A DNA stretch of 64,000 bases, taken from Caryophanales bacterium (GTDB lineage: Bacteria > Bacillota > Bacilli > CAJFEE01). The translations under genes were made by a program, and so were the position numbers. The DNA lies in contig JAQSYP010000001.1 in the NCBI GenBank assembly GCA_029256085.1, forward strand, positions 434,001 through 498,000. The letters run 5' to 3'. Position 1 is the stretch's first letter; the number at the start of each line of letters is the position of its first letter. Under the pieces are notes generated by a model, which did not search any database, was not told where the DNA came from, and saw nothing but the letters and a program-made list of their open reading frames with translations. Of the stretch, positions 18,104-27,204 are shown one piece after another.

Positions 18104-18895
18104 TTGGGTAAAATTAAGGTATGCTTGGCGGATGATAACCGCGAATTACTATCAATGTTATCGGATTTTATAAACATGCAAGGGGATATGGAGGTAATTG
18201 GAACCGCTACTAATGGTCAGGAAGCTCTTCAATTAGTTCAAGAGAAAAAGCCTGAGGTATTAGTTTTAGATATAATTATGCCACACCTAGATGGTTTAGC
18301 AGTTCTAGAAAAGTTACATATGCTAAATTCAGATAGTTTTCCATATGTAATTATGCTTACTTCTTTTGGTCAGGAAGCTATTACAAAGAAAGCTGTTGAT
18401 TTAGGGGCAAGTTATTTTATCTTAAAGCCATTTGATATGGAAAACCTAACTAATCATATCCGTCAAGTTTCAGGGAAAGTTACTAGTGGAGTATTGAAAA
18501 GGCCATTTAGTCCTTTTAAGTCAATACAAGAAAACAAACCTGTAAACTTAGAGTCAAGTATAACTACGATAATTCATGAGATAGGTGTTCCAGCACACAT
18601 TAAAGGTTACTTATATTTAAGAGAAGCTATTTCAATGGTATATAACGATATTGAATTACTTGGATCAATTACTAAAGTATTATATCCAGATATCGCAAAA
18701 AAATATAACACTACTGCATCTCGTGTTGAGCGTGCAATTCGCCATGCGATTGAAGTAGCATGGAGCCGTGGTAACATCGAGTCAATTTCATCATTATTCG
18801 GCTACACTGTTTCAATGACAAAGGCGAAACCAACGAATTCAGAATTCATTGCGATGGTTGCTGATAAATTAAGACTTGAGCATAAGGCGTCTTAA
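18104..18895 (+). CDS. spo0A: Stage 0 sporulation master regulator Spo0A
   Basis: Spo0A is the phosphorelay response regulator that commits the cell to sporulation. The 263-residue protein has a receiver domain with acidic pocket ADDN (residues 9-12), phosphoacceptor Asp near 56 ([13 protein letters not shown]) and Lys in ILKPFD, a linker, and the C-terminal DNA-binding domain with [21 protein letters not shown]. Initiation is at TTG 18104 after GGGGAGGA. The sequence is highly conserved and shows no sign of damage. Confidence 0.99.
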   Translation: MGKIKVCLADDNRELLSMLSDFINMQGDMEVIGTATNGQEALQLVQEKKPEVLVLDIIMPHLDGLAVLEKLHMLNSDSFPYVIMLTSFGQEAITKKAVDLGASYFILKPFDMENLTNHIRQVSGKVTSGVLKRPFSPFKSIQENKPVNLESSITTIIHEIGVPAHIKGYLYLREAISMVYNDIELLGSITKVLYPDIAKKYNTTASRVERAIRHAIEVAWSRGNIESISSLFGYTVSMTKAKPTNSEFIAMVADKLRLEHKAS

Positions 18896-18945
18896 AAAAC
18901 AATATTTTTGAACAAGTTAAATTTTAAAAATTAAATATTTATGAA

Positions 18946-18979
18946 AAAGTCTTTCTTGAGAGTTGGAGAAAGATTTTTT
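18946..18979 (+). terminator. Intrinsic terminator of spo0A
   Basis: AAGTCTTTCT pairs with AGAAAGATTT (one G-U pair) across a ten-base loop, followed by six T. Confidence 0.7.
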
Positions 18980-19086
18980 CGTTTACTTTAGTGTTTTTCT
19001 ATAAATGCGTCTCTCTTTAAACTACACTCCTAACTTATAGAAATAATTCTGCTTTACATAAACTAATTATTTGAAAGAGGGAAAAA

Positions 19087-19971
19087 ATGAATATCTTAAA
19101 AAACAGAACCATCAAGGTAGTAGATGTTGGTGCCAGTGGAGGTATTGATATTAGATGGAATTCCATCATAGAACACACTATACCAATACTATTTGAACCA
19201 GACCCAAGAGAATTTAACAATTTAAAAGAGAAATTGCCAGAAAATTATATTGTTTTTAATACCGCTCTATCTGATATTCCTGGATTAATTGAGTTTCATT
19301 TATGTAAAAAACAACAAGTTTCTTCAGTATATAAGCCTAATTATGAGCTAATAAGTAAATTTCCTGCTTCGGAAAGATTTGATGTATTAAAGACAATACA
19401 AGTCCAAGCAGATACACTGGATAATAAATTAGATAGTGTTGGTATTTCAGATGTTGATTTTATAAAGATTGACACTCAAGGTTATGAACTATCGATATTA
19501 CAAGGTGCTAGAAACACTTTAAAATGTGTTATTGGTATTGAGGTAGAAGTTGAGTTTATAGAAATATATGAAAATCAACCTCTATTTGAAGAAGTAAATG
19601 GTTATATTACTGATCTAGGTTTTGAGATGATGGATTTGAAAAGGTATTTCTGGAGAAGAAATGGGAAAGTAAATTACGGATCAAATAAGGGACAACTTAT
19701 TTTTGGTGATGCGTTATACTTTAGGACTCCTGAATCTGTTTGTTCTCTCCCGAATATTGATGAAGATAAAGTGGTTCGTACGGCTATGGTGTATAAATCA
19801 TATGGATACTTTGATTTGATTGAGGAACTTATAAATATTGCTAAAGATAAAAGATTACTTACATTAGAAAATTACAACAAGTTGTATAATTTATGCTTAG
19901 AACACGAAGACAGTGAATTCCCAATTTTGGGAAAAGGCCGAATCCAATCTGATGAAAGTATCGGAAATTAG
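19087..19971 (+). CDS. FkbM family SAM-dependent methyltransferase
   Basis: The 294-residue protein shows the FkbM pattern: SAM motif VVDVGASGGIDIRW (residues 11-24), EPDPREFNNLKEKL (acidic ribose-binding position), the DTLDNKL motif, and FIKIDTQGYELSILQGA. Members methylate sugars, lipids or natural products; the substrate is not predictable here. Its own ribosome site (GAAAGAGGG) and a strong terminator make it a single-gene unit. It stands between spo0A and the GDPD gene where B. subtilis has other genes, which suggests an accessory insertion. Confidence 0.85.
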   Translation: MNILKNRTIKVVDVGASGGIDIRWNSIIEHTIPILFEPDPREFNNLKEKLPENYIVFNTALSDIPGLIEFHLCKKQQVSSVYKPNYELISKFPASERFDVLKTIQVQADTLDNKLDSVGISDVDFIKIDTQGYELSILQGARNTLKCVIGIEVEVEFIEIYENQPLFEEVNGYITDLGFEMMDLKRYFWRRNGKVNYGSNKGQLIFGDALYFRTPESVCSLPNIDEDKVVRTAMVYKSYGYFDLIEELINIAKDKRLLTLENYNKLYNLCLEHEDSEFPILGKGRIQSDESIGN

Positions 19972-19986
19972 ATTTGTATTGAAATT

Positions 19987-20033
19987 AAAAAAACATCAAT
20001 TTTAACGTCGAATCGTTAAAATTGATGTTTTTT
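19987..20033. terminator. Strong bidirectional terminator between convergent genes
   Basis: AAACATCAATTTTAACG and CGTTAAAATTGATGTTT form a perfect stem of 17 bp or more with a short loop, A-rich before and T-rich after. It serves both the FkbM gene and the convergent GNAT gene. Confidence 0.9.
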
Positions 20034-20042
20034 AAATAGTAA

Positions 20043-20801
20043 TTAAGAAAAGTACTTATAAAAAACTTCATTGTACGCTTTAACAGTACAATTATTTCTC
20101 AGGAAAACTTTTTGCATTTTAGTGTTAGCTAAATGAGTTGCACCAATATAATATCTTGCTCCCATTTCTTTAAGAAATTGTAATGATTGATAATGGAGAT
20201 CTGAAGCGAAATTTCTACCCCTCGCTTCAGGGAACAATCCGAAATAAAAAATCCTACCTTCATCAATCGTACCAGGCTCGATATGTGGAATTGTGATACC
20301 AATTGGAGTTCTTTCAATATAAAAAACTCTACAAGAATTACGCCATTTTTCACCTAATTCTGATTCAACGGATAATAAATGCTGATCCATTGTTAGTGAA
20401 GATTTAGCATTAGCTGAATCTTTCATACACATTTCCCAGTAAACTTTAAAATCACCTTCCGTAAGCTCAGCATCATTCAATGATTTCCAGTTATATTTTT
20501 TATTTTGAACTTCAATAGTATTTAAATTTTTTATATACTCAACTTTAGAAGCGTAGTGTTCAAAACCATTTATCATTAAAATATTAGATATATAATTGAA
20601 ATTATCAGAACGTTTATTCAATAAAACACTAGTCCGTTCTAAGGATAATTTTTCACATAAACTTAAATATTCCGTTAAATTTTTAGCTAAATCGTTTGAA
20701 TGAAAAGAATCTATTTGCTCCAAGGAAATAGAGTTGGGTAAACCGTCAATGACCTTGAATTGATTTTTAAATAAAACATTAATTAACTCAATAGTATTCA
20801 A
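20043..20801 (-). CDS. GNAT family N-acetyltransferase
   Basis: The 252-residue protein has a weakly conserved N-terminal half and a C-terminal GNAT domain. The acetyl-CoA loop is PEARGRNFASDLHYQSLQFL (about residues 192-211), the preceding beta strand is EGRIFYFGLF, and the last part GARYYIGATHLANTKMQKVFLRNNC resembles GNAT motif B. The substrate is unknown. Initiation is probably at TTG 20801 with AAAGGGG upstream. It is convergent with the FkbM gene and shares its terminator. Confidence 0.75.
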   Translation of the reverse strand: MNTIELINVLFKNQFKVIDGLPNSISLEQIDSFHSNDLAKNLTEYLSLCEKLSLERTSVLLNKRSDNFNYISNILMINGFEHYASKVEYIKNLNTIEVQNKKYNWKSLNDAELTEGDFKVYWEMCMKDSANAKSSLTMDQHLLSVESELGEKWRNSCRVFYIERTPIGITIPHIEPGTIDEGRIFYFGLFPEARGRNFASDLHYQSLQFLKEMGARYYIGATHLANTKMQKVFLRNNCTVKAYNEVFYKYFS

Positions 20802-20869
20802 AAGTATTTCCCCTTTAACTTTTAAACAGTTATGATTTCGATGATTGGGTTAAAACTATTAATGATACA

Positions 20870-21022
20870 TTACTTTTCTTCACTTGTGTTTTCAAACTTT
20901 TCTAATTCAACTAGTTTTTGGATTAGAATATGCTTCGGCATATGCATAATCTGTTCTAGAGGCATTTTTAACATTTTAGATAGTCTTAATGCTGTTTCAG
21001 CAGAAATTTGTAATGGTTGCAA
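20870..21022 (-). CDS. YycC family small protein
   Basis: The likely start is TTG at 21022, which has AAAGGTGA upstream and gives a 50-residue product beginning MQPLQISAETALRLSKMLKM and including PLEQIMHMPKHILIQKLVELE. This matches the YycC family of Bacillus (about 50 residues, function unknown) as I recall it. The frame is open 66 bases further upstream, but that part has no ribosome site. Confidence 0.75.
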   Translation of the reverse strand: MQPLQISAETALRLSKMLKMPLEQIMHMPKHILIQKLVELEKFENTSEEK

Positions 21023-21054
21023 TGAAATCACCTTTCTTTTGGAGGTTTTTAATA

Positions 21055-21762
21055 ATGAAAATATTTGGACATCGTGGCGCTTCCTCAATTTATCCGGAAA
21101 ACACTCTTATTGCATTTGAAGAGTGTGTTAGACTTGGTGTCGACGGGATAGAACTAGATGTTAATTTATCTAAAGATAATCAGTTGATTGTAATTCATGA
21201 TGAAACTCTTGACCGGACTACTACTGGTAAGGGTCTAATTAAAGATATGACACTTGCAGAAATTAAAAAATATAAAGTGATTGATTCTAAAACTAACCAA
21301 CTTTATAGTATCCCAACTCTTAGGGAAGTTTTCGAATTGTTCAAAGATAATAATCTTCTAATTAATATCGAATTAAAGAACAATATTATTAATTACCAGT
21401 TTCTTGAAGAATTGACTATACAATTAATTAGAGAATTTAATTTTGAAAGCAGAGTTATAATTTCTTCTTTCTCAGCTGAATCGCTTTTTAAATGTAATAA
21501 ACTAGCGTCAGATTTAAGTTATGGATATCTTTATGGTAAAAAGTTTAAAACTACTCTTGAATTACTGAAAGAGAATAATATTAAGGCAATACATCCATCA
21601 ATTAAACACTTAACAAACGAACTTATAGAATTATACAAGTCCAATGGTTTTCTAATTAGACCATATACTGTAAATGAGTTACCAGTTTTAAAAACTTTGA
21701 AAGACTTGAAGATAGACAGTGCGATAACCGACTGTCCACAATTAGTAAGATTAATAAATTAG
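21055..21762 (+). CDS. Glycerophosphodiester phosphodiesterase (GDPD family, YqiK type)
   Basis: GDPD enzymes hydrolyse glycerophosphodiesters to glycerol-3-phosphate and an alcohol. The 235 residues show the hallmark start MKIFGHRGASSIYPENTLIAF with catalytic HRG...ENT, GVDGIELDVNLSKDNQLIVIHDETLDRTTTGKG (metal ligands E, D and catalytic H), and NIELKN. There is no signal peptide, so a cytoplasmic enzyme is expected. ATG 21055 follows TTTTGGAGG. In B. subtilis yqiK also follows spo0A at a short distance. Confidence 0.93.
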   Translation: MKIFGHRGASSIYPENTLIAFEECVRLGVDGIELDVNLSKDNQLIVIHDETLDRTTTGKGLIKDMTLAEIKKYKVIDSKTNQLYSIPTLREVFELFKDNNLLINIELKNNIINYQFLEELTIQLIREFNFESRVIISSFSAESLFKCNKLASDLSYGYLYGKKFKTTLELLKENNIKAIHPSIKHLTNELIELYKSNGFLIRPYTVNELPVLKTLKDLKIDSAITDCPQLVRLIN

Positions 21763-21788
21763 CTAAAAAGTTAGTAAGTTACATAAAA

Positions 21789-22028
21789 TTAATGTGACTT
21801 ACTTATTTTTTTGCGGAATTTTTTCTTTTTCTCATCTCTTCTTTGGATAAATCCAGCTATAAATAGTGAACCACTAAGTAAAAAAACTGTACCTATTAAA
21901 GCCTGAATACCAACACCAAGCTCAATAAAATATCCAGTATTAAATAAAGAATCTCTCAGTAATTTAACTCCTACAGTTGCTATAATCATTGGTATTACAA
22001 TTACAATAAATGCAACAAATCTACGCAC
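21789..22028 (-). CDS. yqzF: DUF2627 family membrane protein (YqzF type)
   Basis: This 79-residue protein has two hydrophobic helices (about residues 4-22 and 35-58) and a basic C-terminus (RRDEKKKKFRKK). VKLLRDSLFN and GSLFIAGFIQRRDEKK match the Bacillus DUF2627 protein YqzF as I recall it, which also lies before ptb/bcd. Initiation is at GTG 22028 with AAGAGGTGG upstream. Function is unknown. Confidence 0.75.
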   Translation of the reverse strand: MRRFVAFIVIVIPMIIATVGVKLLRDSLFNTGYFIELGVGIQALIGTVFLLSGSLFIAGFIQRRDEKKKKFRKKISKSH

Positions 22029-22213
22029 ACTTCCACCTCTTAATTAATTGAATTTTTAGACTTCTTTGGTTTGGCGATATATTATTTGCAGTAAATAGTC
22101 ATAAAAGTGTAACATTTATGTATCGACTGTTTTAATACACATAAAGCTATTATAAGTTCTTTAAAGAAATAAATAAAATAATTATATTTTTGATTCTGAA
22201 AGGTTGAAGTTGA

Positions 22214-23113
22214 ATGACTAAACTCACACAACTTATAGATTCCGCATCAAGACAACAAAAAAAATATACAGTATCAGTAGCTGCAGCAGATGATTGTCTA
22301 ATATTAGATACAGTTGTTAAAGCAATAGAATTGGATCTTTGCTCGTTTTTATTATATGGAAATGAAGAGTATATTAGGAATTATTTTAATGAATGTAATT
22401 TCACAATAAACGATAATGTAAAAATTCGAAATGCAACTAATAATGATAGAGCGATCGATCTCGCTGTACAATCAATTGTAAAAAGAGAAGCTGATTTACT
22501 TATGAAAGGTAATGTAGATACAGCTGCTATTCTTAAAGTTGCACTAAATAAAGAAAATGGCCTGAAAAATGGAAGCCTCTTATCTCATGTGGCACTATTT
22601 GATGTACCGTCATTAGGTAAATCAATTTTACTGACTGACGCGGCACTCAGCATTACACCGTCTTTAAAAGATAAAATTGAAATTATTAATAATTCAGTCG
22701 CAGTCGCCCATAAAATCGGTATTAAAGAACCTAAGGTAGCTTTACTTTCCGCTATTGAGAAGGTAAATCCTGCGATCGAAGCGACCATGGATGCTGCTGT
22801 TTTAACGCAAATGAATAGGAGAGGACAAATTGTTGGTTGTATTGTCGATGGTCCTCTAGCTTTGGATAATGCGGTATCTAGTAGTTCAGTTGAGCAAAAA
22901 CATATAGAAAGCCCTGTTGCTGGTGATGCAGATATCTTAATTGTCCCTAATATCGAAGTAGGAAATGCACTATATAAATCTTTAGTTTATTTTGCAAATG
23001 CAAGTTTAGGCTCGGTTGTTGTAGGAGCTAAAATCCCAATTATTTTAACATCTAGAGCTGACTCTAGTGAGAATAAATTAAATTCAATTGCTTTAGCCTT
23101 AAATGTAGTTTAG
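22214..23113 (+). CDS. ptb: Phosphate butyryltransferase
   Basis: Ptb converts butyryl-CoA or branched acyl-CoA to acyl phosphate, which Buk then uses to make ATP. The 299-residue protein belongs to the phosphate acetyl/butyryltransferase family (LMKGNVDTAAILKVALNKENGLKNGSLLSHVALFDVP; the conserved IVDGPLALDNAVS and SPVAGDADILIVPNIEVGNALYKSLVYFA). It is the first gene of the branched-chain keto acid cluster. The sigma-54 activator gene bkdR found next to it in B. subtilis is absent, and no sigma-54 type -24/-12 pair with correct spacing is visible upstream. Confidence 0.93.
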   Translation: MTKLTQLIDSASRQQKKYTVSVAAADDCLILDTVVKAIELDLCSFLLYGNEEYIRNYFNECNFTINDNVKIRNATNNDRAIDLAVQSIVKREADLLMKGNVDTAAILKVALNKENGLKNGSLLSHVALFDVPSLGKSILLTDAALSITPSLKDKIEIINNSVAVAHKIGIKEPKVALLSAIEKVNPAIEATMDAAVLTQMNRRGQIVGCIVDGPLALDNAVSSSSVEQKHIESPVAGDADILIVPNIEVGNALYKSLVYFANASLGSVVVGAKIPIILTSRADSSENKLNSIALALNVV

Positions 23114-23156
23114 ATAGTTAGAGAGAGAGTAGAGAGATTTACAAGGGGGAGTCACA

Positions 23157-24254
23157 ATGGAGTTATTTGAAAATTTGCAAATGTACAATCATGAACAGTT
23201 AGTTTTTTGTCAAGATGAGGCCTCTGGTCTAAAGGCAATTATTTCTATTCATGATACTACTCTTGGACCAGCCTTAGGTGGTGCGAGAATGTGGTCTTAT
23301 CAGACAGAAGAAGCAGCAATTGAAGATGCATTAAGGTTATCAAGGGGAATGACTTATAAAAATGCTGCTGCTGGTTTAAATCTAGGTGGAGGAAAGACTG
23401 TAATTATTGGTGATGCTCGTAAAGACAAAAATGAAGCGATGTTTCGTGCTCTAGGTAGATTTATCCAAGGGTTAAATGGTAGGTATATAACTGCAGAGGA
23501 TGTAGGGACTACTTGCGCAGATATGGATTTAATTTATCAAGAGACAAAGTTTGTAACAGGAACATCTCCTGGATTCGGATCGTCAGGAAATCCGTCACCG
23601 GCTACGGCGTATGGAGTTTATCGCGGAATAAAGGCTGCAGCTAAAGAAGCATACGGGTATGATAACTTAGAGGGAAAAGTTATTGCAGTTCAAGGTGTTG
23701 GTAATGTTGCATTTAATCTGTTACGACACTTACATGCAGAAGGGGCTAAGCTTATTGTTACCGATATTCATAAGGAATCAGTTTTAAGAGCAGTCCAAGA
23801 ATTTGATGCTCTAGCAATTGAACCGAATGATATCTATGATGTTGATTGCGATATTTATTCGCCGTGTGCATTAGGTGCAACTATAAACGATGATACAATA
23901 TATAAATTGAAAGCTAAAATTATAGCTGGTGCAGCAAATAATCAACTTAAAGATAATAAACATGGTGATTTATTACATGAACTTGGAATTATCTATGCTC
24001 CTGATTATGTTATCAATGCAGGTGGCGTAATTAACGTTGCTGACGAGCTTAATGGATATAACCAAGAAAGAGCATATAAAAAGATTGAATCAATTTATGA
24101 TAATATTGAAAAGGTATTCAGTATATCTAAACGTGATAATATCCCAACATATAAAGCTGCGGATAGATTAGCAGAAGAAAGAATCAGTACTATAAGTAAA
24201 TCAAGAAGTCAGTTCTTAATTAGCGAACGTAACATTTTAAGTAATAGAGTTTAA
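23157..24254 (+). CDS. bcd: Branched-chain amino acid (leucine) dehydrogenase
   Basis: Bcd deaminates Leu, Ile and Val to 2-keto acids with NAD. The 365 residues contain [46 protein letters not shown] (catalytic Lys in GGGKTV), the dinucleotide-binding motif [16 protein letters not shown] and the conserved [18 protein letters not shown]. The gene follows ptb by 43 bases and AAGGGGGAG precedes the ATG. A terminator lies directly after it. Confidence 0.97.
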   Translation: MELFENLQMYNHEQLVFCQDEASGLKAIISIHDTTLGPALGGARMWSYQTEEAAIEDALRLSRGMTYKNAAAGLNLGGGKTVIIGDARKDKNEAMFRALGRFIQGLNGRYITAEDVGTTCADMDLIYQETKFVTGTSPGFGSSGNPSPATAYGVYRGIKAAAKEAYGYDNLEGKVIAVQGVGNVAFNLLRHLHAEGAKLIVTDIHKESVLRAVQEFDALAIEPNDIYDVDCDIYSPCALGATINDDTIYKLKAKIIAGAANNQLKDNKHGDLLHELGIIYAPDYVINAGGVINVADELNGYNQERAYKKIESIYDNIEKVFSISKRDNIPTYKAADRLAEERISTISKSRSQFLISERNILSNRV

Positions 24255-24263
24255 CAATTTTTA

Positions 24264-24293
24264 AAAGATGGAGATCACTACTCCATCTTTCTT
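24264..24293 (+). terminator. Intrinsic terminator after bcd
   Basis: AAAGATGGAG and CTCCATCTTT form a perfect 10-bp stem with a seven-base loop, followed by CTT. It separates ptb-bcd from buk-lpdV, which are one operon in B. subtilis. Confidence 0.75.
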
Positions 24294-24372
24294 GCATATA
24301 AAGAATTTATAAGTTGAAAGACTGATTTAAAGTTGGTTTGAGCGTATTCCGACTTATATCTAGAAGTAAGCA

Positions 24373-24482
24373 TAAACGCTCGACTCCAGCGGGAACAGCA
24401 CGAGCCGAAAATCCATTTTTGCAAGTTTAACTTGCAAAAATTAGTTGAGGCCGTGCCCGCGGAAAGCGAGCGTATATGCGAA
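24373..24482 (-). repeat. Interspersed quasi-palindromic repeat, family 1, copy 3 (reverse)
   Basis: The family 1 core is in reverse orientation (CTCCAGCGGGAACAGCACGA ... GTGCCCGCGGAAAGCGAGCG). The locus-specific outer arms GCATAAACGCTCG and CGAGCGTATATGC are inverted copies with one mismatch. It is inserted between bcd and buk. Confidence 0.85.
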
Positions 24483-24504
24483 AGTCTGCCAAATTTATTT
24501 TACT

Positions 24505-24590
24505 ATGGATTAAAAAATTTACACTTTGGATCAAAAAACTTATTTTCGGATTAAAAAACTTATATTTCGGATTAAAAAATATTTTTTTTG
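24505..24590 (+). repeat. Tandem array, four units of about 21 bp
   Basis: Four degenerate units of the type GGATTAAAAAACTTATATTTC lie end to end, directly upstream of buk. They are not a CRISPR array, because the units abut without spacers. Confidence 0.75.
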
Positions 24591-24609
24591 CTTAAAGAGG
24601 GGCAGCTAC

Positions 24610-25683
24610 ATGGATAAAACATTTATACTCACTATAAATCCTGGTAGTACTTCAACTAAGATTGGACTTTTTAAATTAGACAAGCTTATTTGGGAAGAAA
24701 CTATTAGGCATTCTACTGAAGAATTATCAATATTTAGCACTATACTTGAACAACTTGATTTTAGAAAAAGAGCAATTCTAAGTTCTTTAGACAATAATAA
24801 CTTTCAACTTAACAATCTTATAGCTGTATGTGGCCGAGGTGGTTTGCTAAAGCCTATTTCAGGTGGTACTTATGAAGTTAATGATGCTATGCTTGTAGAC
24901 TTAAAGAGTTGTAAATATGGCGCTCATGCATCTAATTTAGGAGCAATTTTGGCATTTGATATTGCATCAGAACTTAATATAAAAAGTTTTATCGTAGATC
25001 CTGTTGTTGTAGATGAATTAGCTGAAGTTGCCACATATTCAGGAATTCCTTCTATAAAACGGAAGAGCATCTTTCATGCACTAAACCAAAAGGCAGTCGC
25101 GAGAAAATATGCAAACGAAACTAATACAATTTATGAAAACCTTAATTTAATTGTTGCACATTTAGGTGGAGGAATTACTGTAGGGGCTCATAAATTAGGT
25201 AAAGTTGTTGATGTAAATAACGGATTAGATGGTGAGGGTCCTTTTTCGCCTGAACGTGCTGGAACAATACCGGCTGGTGACTTAGTTGAGCTATGTTTTT
25301 CTAATGATTATACCAAAGATGAAATAAAAAAAATGCTGACAGGTAATGGTGGACTTGTTGCATACTTTAATTCAAATAATACTCAAGTTATAGAGGACCT
25401 ATCAACGAAGGGGAATGACGTAGCTTTAGTTGTTTTACAAGCAATGTGTTATCAAATATCTAAATCAATTGCATCATGTGCAGTACCATTATCTGGAAAA
25501 GTTGACGCAATAATCTTGACAGGTGGTATTTCACATTCTAAATTTATAACATCTGAAATTATTAAACATGTAGATTGGATTAGCACCGTTAAAATATATC
25601 CTGGTGAAGAGGAATTAGAATCTCTGGCACAAGGAGTAATTCGTGTATTAAACGGTGTTGAAACAATAAAGACATATTCCTAG
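24610..25683 (+). CDS. buk: Butyrate kinase
   Basis: Buk forms ATP and a (branched-chain) fatty acid from the acyl phosphate made by Ptb. The 357-residue protein starts MDKTFILTINPGSTSTKIGLF, typical of acetokinase-family enzymes, and contains FHALNQKAVARKYA, LIVAHLGGGITVGAH and VDVNNGLDGEGPFSPERAG. The start at 24610 is preferred over an in-frame upstream codon (24526), because the added 28 residues are encoded by the tandem array and GAGGGGCAG precedes 24610. Confidence 0.95.
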   Translation: MDKTFILTINPGSTSTKIGLFKLDKLIWEETIRHSTEELSIFSTILEQLDFRKRAILSSLDNNNFQLNNLIAVCGRGGLLKPISGGTYEVNDAMLVDLKSCKYGAHASNLGAILAFDIASELNIKSFIVDPVVVDELAEVATYSGIPSIKRKSIFHALNQKAVARKYANETNTIYENLNLIVAHLGGGITVGAHKLGKVVDVNNGLDGEGPFSPERAGTIPAGDLVELCFSNDYTKDEIKKMLTGNGGLVAYFNSNNTQVIEDLSTKGNDVALVVLQAMCYQISKSIASCAVPLSGKVDAIILTGGISHSKFITSEIIKHVDWISTVKIYPGEEELESLAQGVIRVLNGVETIKTYS

Positions 25684-25706
25684 TAATAAATAAGGGAGAG
25701 GTTATT

Positions 25707-27116
25707 GTGGCTGAATTATTTGATATTGTAATAATAGGTGGAGGCACGGGAGGATATGTAGCTGCACTAAGAGCTTCTCAACTTGGTCATTCTGTAGCAC
25801 TTATTGAAAAAAATGAAGTTGGAGGAACATGCCTTCATAAAGGATGCATCCCAACTAAAGCTTTACTTAGAAGTGCTGAAATATATCGTGAAGTAAAAAA
25901 AGGCAATGAATTTGGAATTGAAATTAATGGTTATTCATTAAATTATGGTAAAACAGTTGCAAGAAAAAATAAAGTCGTATCACAGTTACAAAAAGGTGTT
26001 GAATTCTTATTAAAAAAAGGAAAAATCAACGTCATTAGAGGTTCAGCATCTATTGGGGAAAAAATAGGTGATAAGTACACAGTACATATTGCTTCAACTA
26101 ACGAAGAAAAACATGTTTTGTGTAAAAAAATAATAATAGCTACTGGATCGGTTCCAAGATCGCTACCGGGAATTAATTTTGATAGTCAAAATATATTAAG
26201 CTCTGACGACATGTTATCACTTTCTGTACTGCCTAAGTCGATTATAATTGTTGGTGGCGGTGTTATTGGAGTAGAATTCGCCTCATTACTTCATGACTTT
26301 GACGTAGAAGTTGCAATCATTGAAGCAGCGGAGCGTATCGCGCCATTAGAGGACAAAGACATATCTATGGAGCTACAAAGAATCTTTAAGAAAAAAGGCA
26401 TTAAATTTTATACTAATGCAAAACTTTTAGTTGATAAAGTTATAAGTAATGATGAGACAGTAAGCATTGAGTTTGATTATAATGGATCATTAAAAGAAAT
26501 TACGGCAGAAAAGCTTCTAATGTCGGTTGGTCGAACACCAAACACTTCTAATCTAGGTCTTGAAAATACATTAGTAGAAATTGAACGCGGTTTTATTAAG
26601 GTGGATAATAACTATCAAACTAATAATCCTGATATTTATGCTATAGGAGACGTTATAGGTGGACTTCAACTAGCCCATGTTGCCTCACATGAAGGAGTGG
26701 TGGCAGTAGAACATATTTCTGGGATTGCTAGTCATGGGATTAAAGAGGAGCATGTGCCGAAGTGTATATATAGTCATCCAGAAATCGCATCAGTCGGATT
26801 GACGGAACAGGAATGTATATCAAAAGGAATTAATTATAAGAATAGTAAATTTAGTTTCAGAGCAATTGGTAAAGCATTAGTACACGGAGATGTTGATGGT
26901 TTTGTTAAAGTCATAATTGATGTGGAATCGGGAGCACTACTAGGTGTTCATATGATTGGGCCTCATGTAACTGACTTAATCTCTGAAGCTGCTCTTGCAA
27001 CAGTGCTCGAAGCTACAGCAATGCAGATAGGCAATACGATTCATCCACACCCATCACTTTCTGAAGCCTTTATGGAGGCTGGGCTTGCTGTGCACGGTCG
27101 AGCATTTCATATGTAA
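25707..27116 (+). CDS. lpdV: Dihydrolipoyl dehydrogenase (branched-chain keto acid dehydrogenase E3)
   Basis: E3 reoxidises the lipoyl groups of 2-oxo acid dehydrogenase complexes using FAD and NAD. The 469 residues show the FAD motif DIVIIGGGTGGYVAALRA, the redox disulfide GGTCLHKGCIPTKALLRSAE, the NAD motif IIIVGGGVIGVEFASLL, and the C-terminal catalytic HPHPSLSEAFMEA. Position after buk matches LpdV of the B. subtilis bkd operon, but the E1 alpha, E1 beta and E2 genes that should follow are missing here. Confidence 0.94.
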   Translation: MAELFDIVIIGGGTGGYVAALRASQLGHSVALIEKNEVGGTCLHKGCIPTKALLRSAEIYREVKKGNEFGIEINGYSLNYGKTVARKNKVVSQLQKGVEFLLKKGKINVIRGSASIGEKIGDKYTVHIASTNEEKHVLCKKIIIATGSVPRSLPGINFDSQNILSSDDMLSLSVLPKSIIIVGGGVIGVEFASLLHDFDVEVAIIEAAERIAPLEDKDISMELQRIFKKKGIKFYTNAKLLVDKVISNDETVSIEFDYNGSLKEITAEKLLMSVGRTPNTSNLGLENTLVEIERGFIKVDNNYQTNNPDIYAIGDVIGGLQLAHVASHEGVVAVEHISGIASHGIKEEHVPKCIYSHPEIASVGLTEQECISKGINYKNSKFSFRAIGKALVHGDVDGFVKVIIDVESGALLGVHMIGPHVTDLISEAALATVLEATAMQIGNTIHPHPSLSEAFMEAGLAVHGRAFHM

Positions 27117-27128
27117 ATTTAATTCTGT

Positions 27129-27158
27129 ACTACTACAACTTTTTGTAGTAGTTTTTTT
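27129..27158 (+). terminator. Intrinsic terminator of buk-lpdV
   Basis: ACTACTACAA and TTGTAGTAGT form a perfect 10-bp stem with a short loop, followed by seven T. Confidence 0.85.
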
Positions 27159-27204
27159 ATTTGCTCATACAAATGTATTAGGCATTTGTTTGGGAGGATA
27201 AAAA

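Noticed and set aside
22065-22090. Sigma-54 promoter before ptb (TGGC ... TTGC)
   Set aside because: The GG to GC distance is 13 bases instead of 10, and the activator gene bkdR is absent.
24505-24590. CRISPR array
   Set aside because: Units are directly adjacent and degenerate, without unique spacers; the same applies to the array at 44.85 kb. No cas genes are present.
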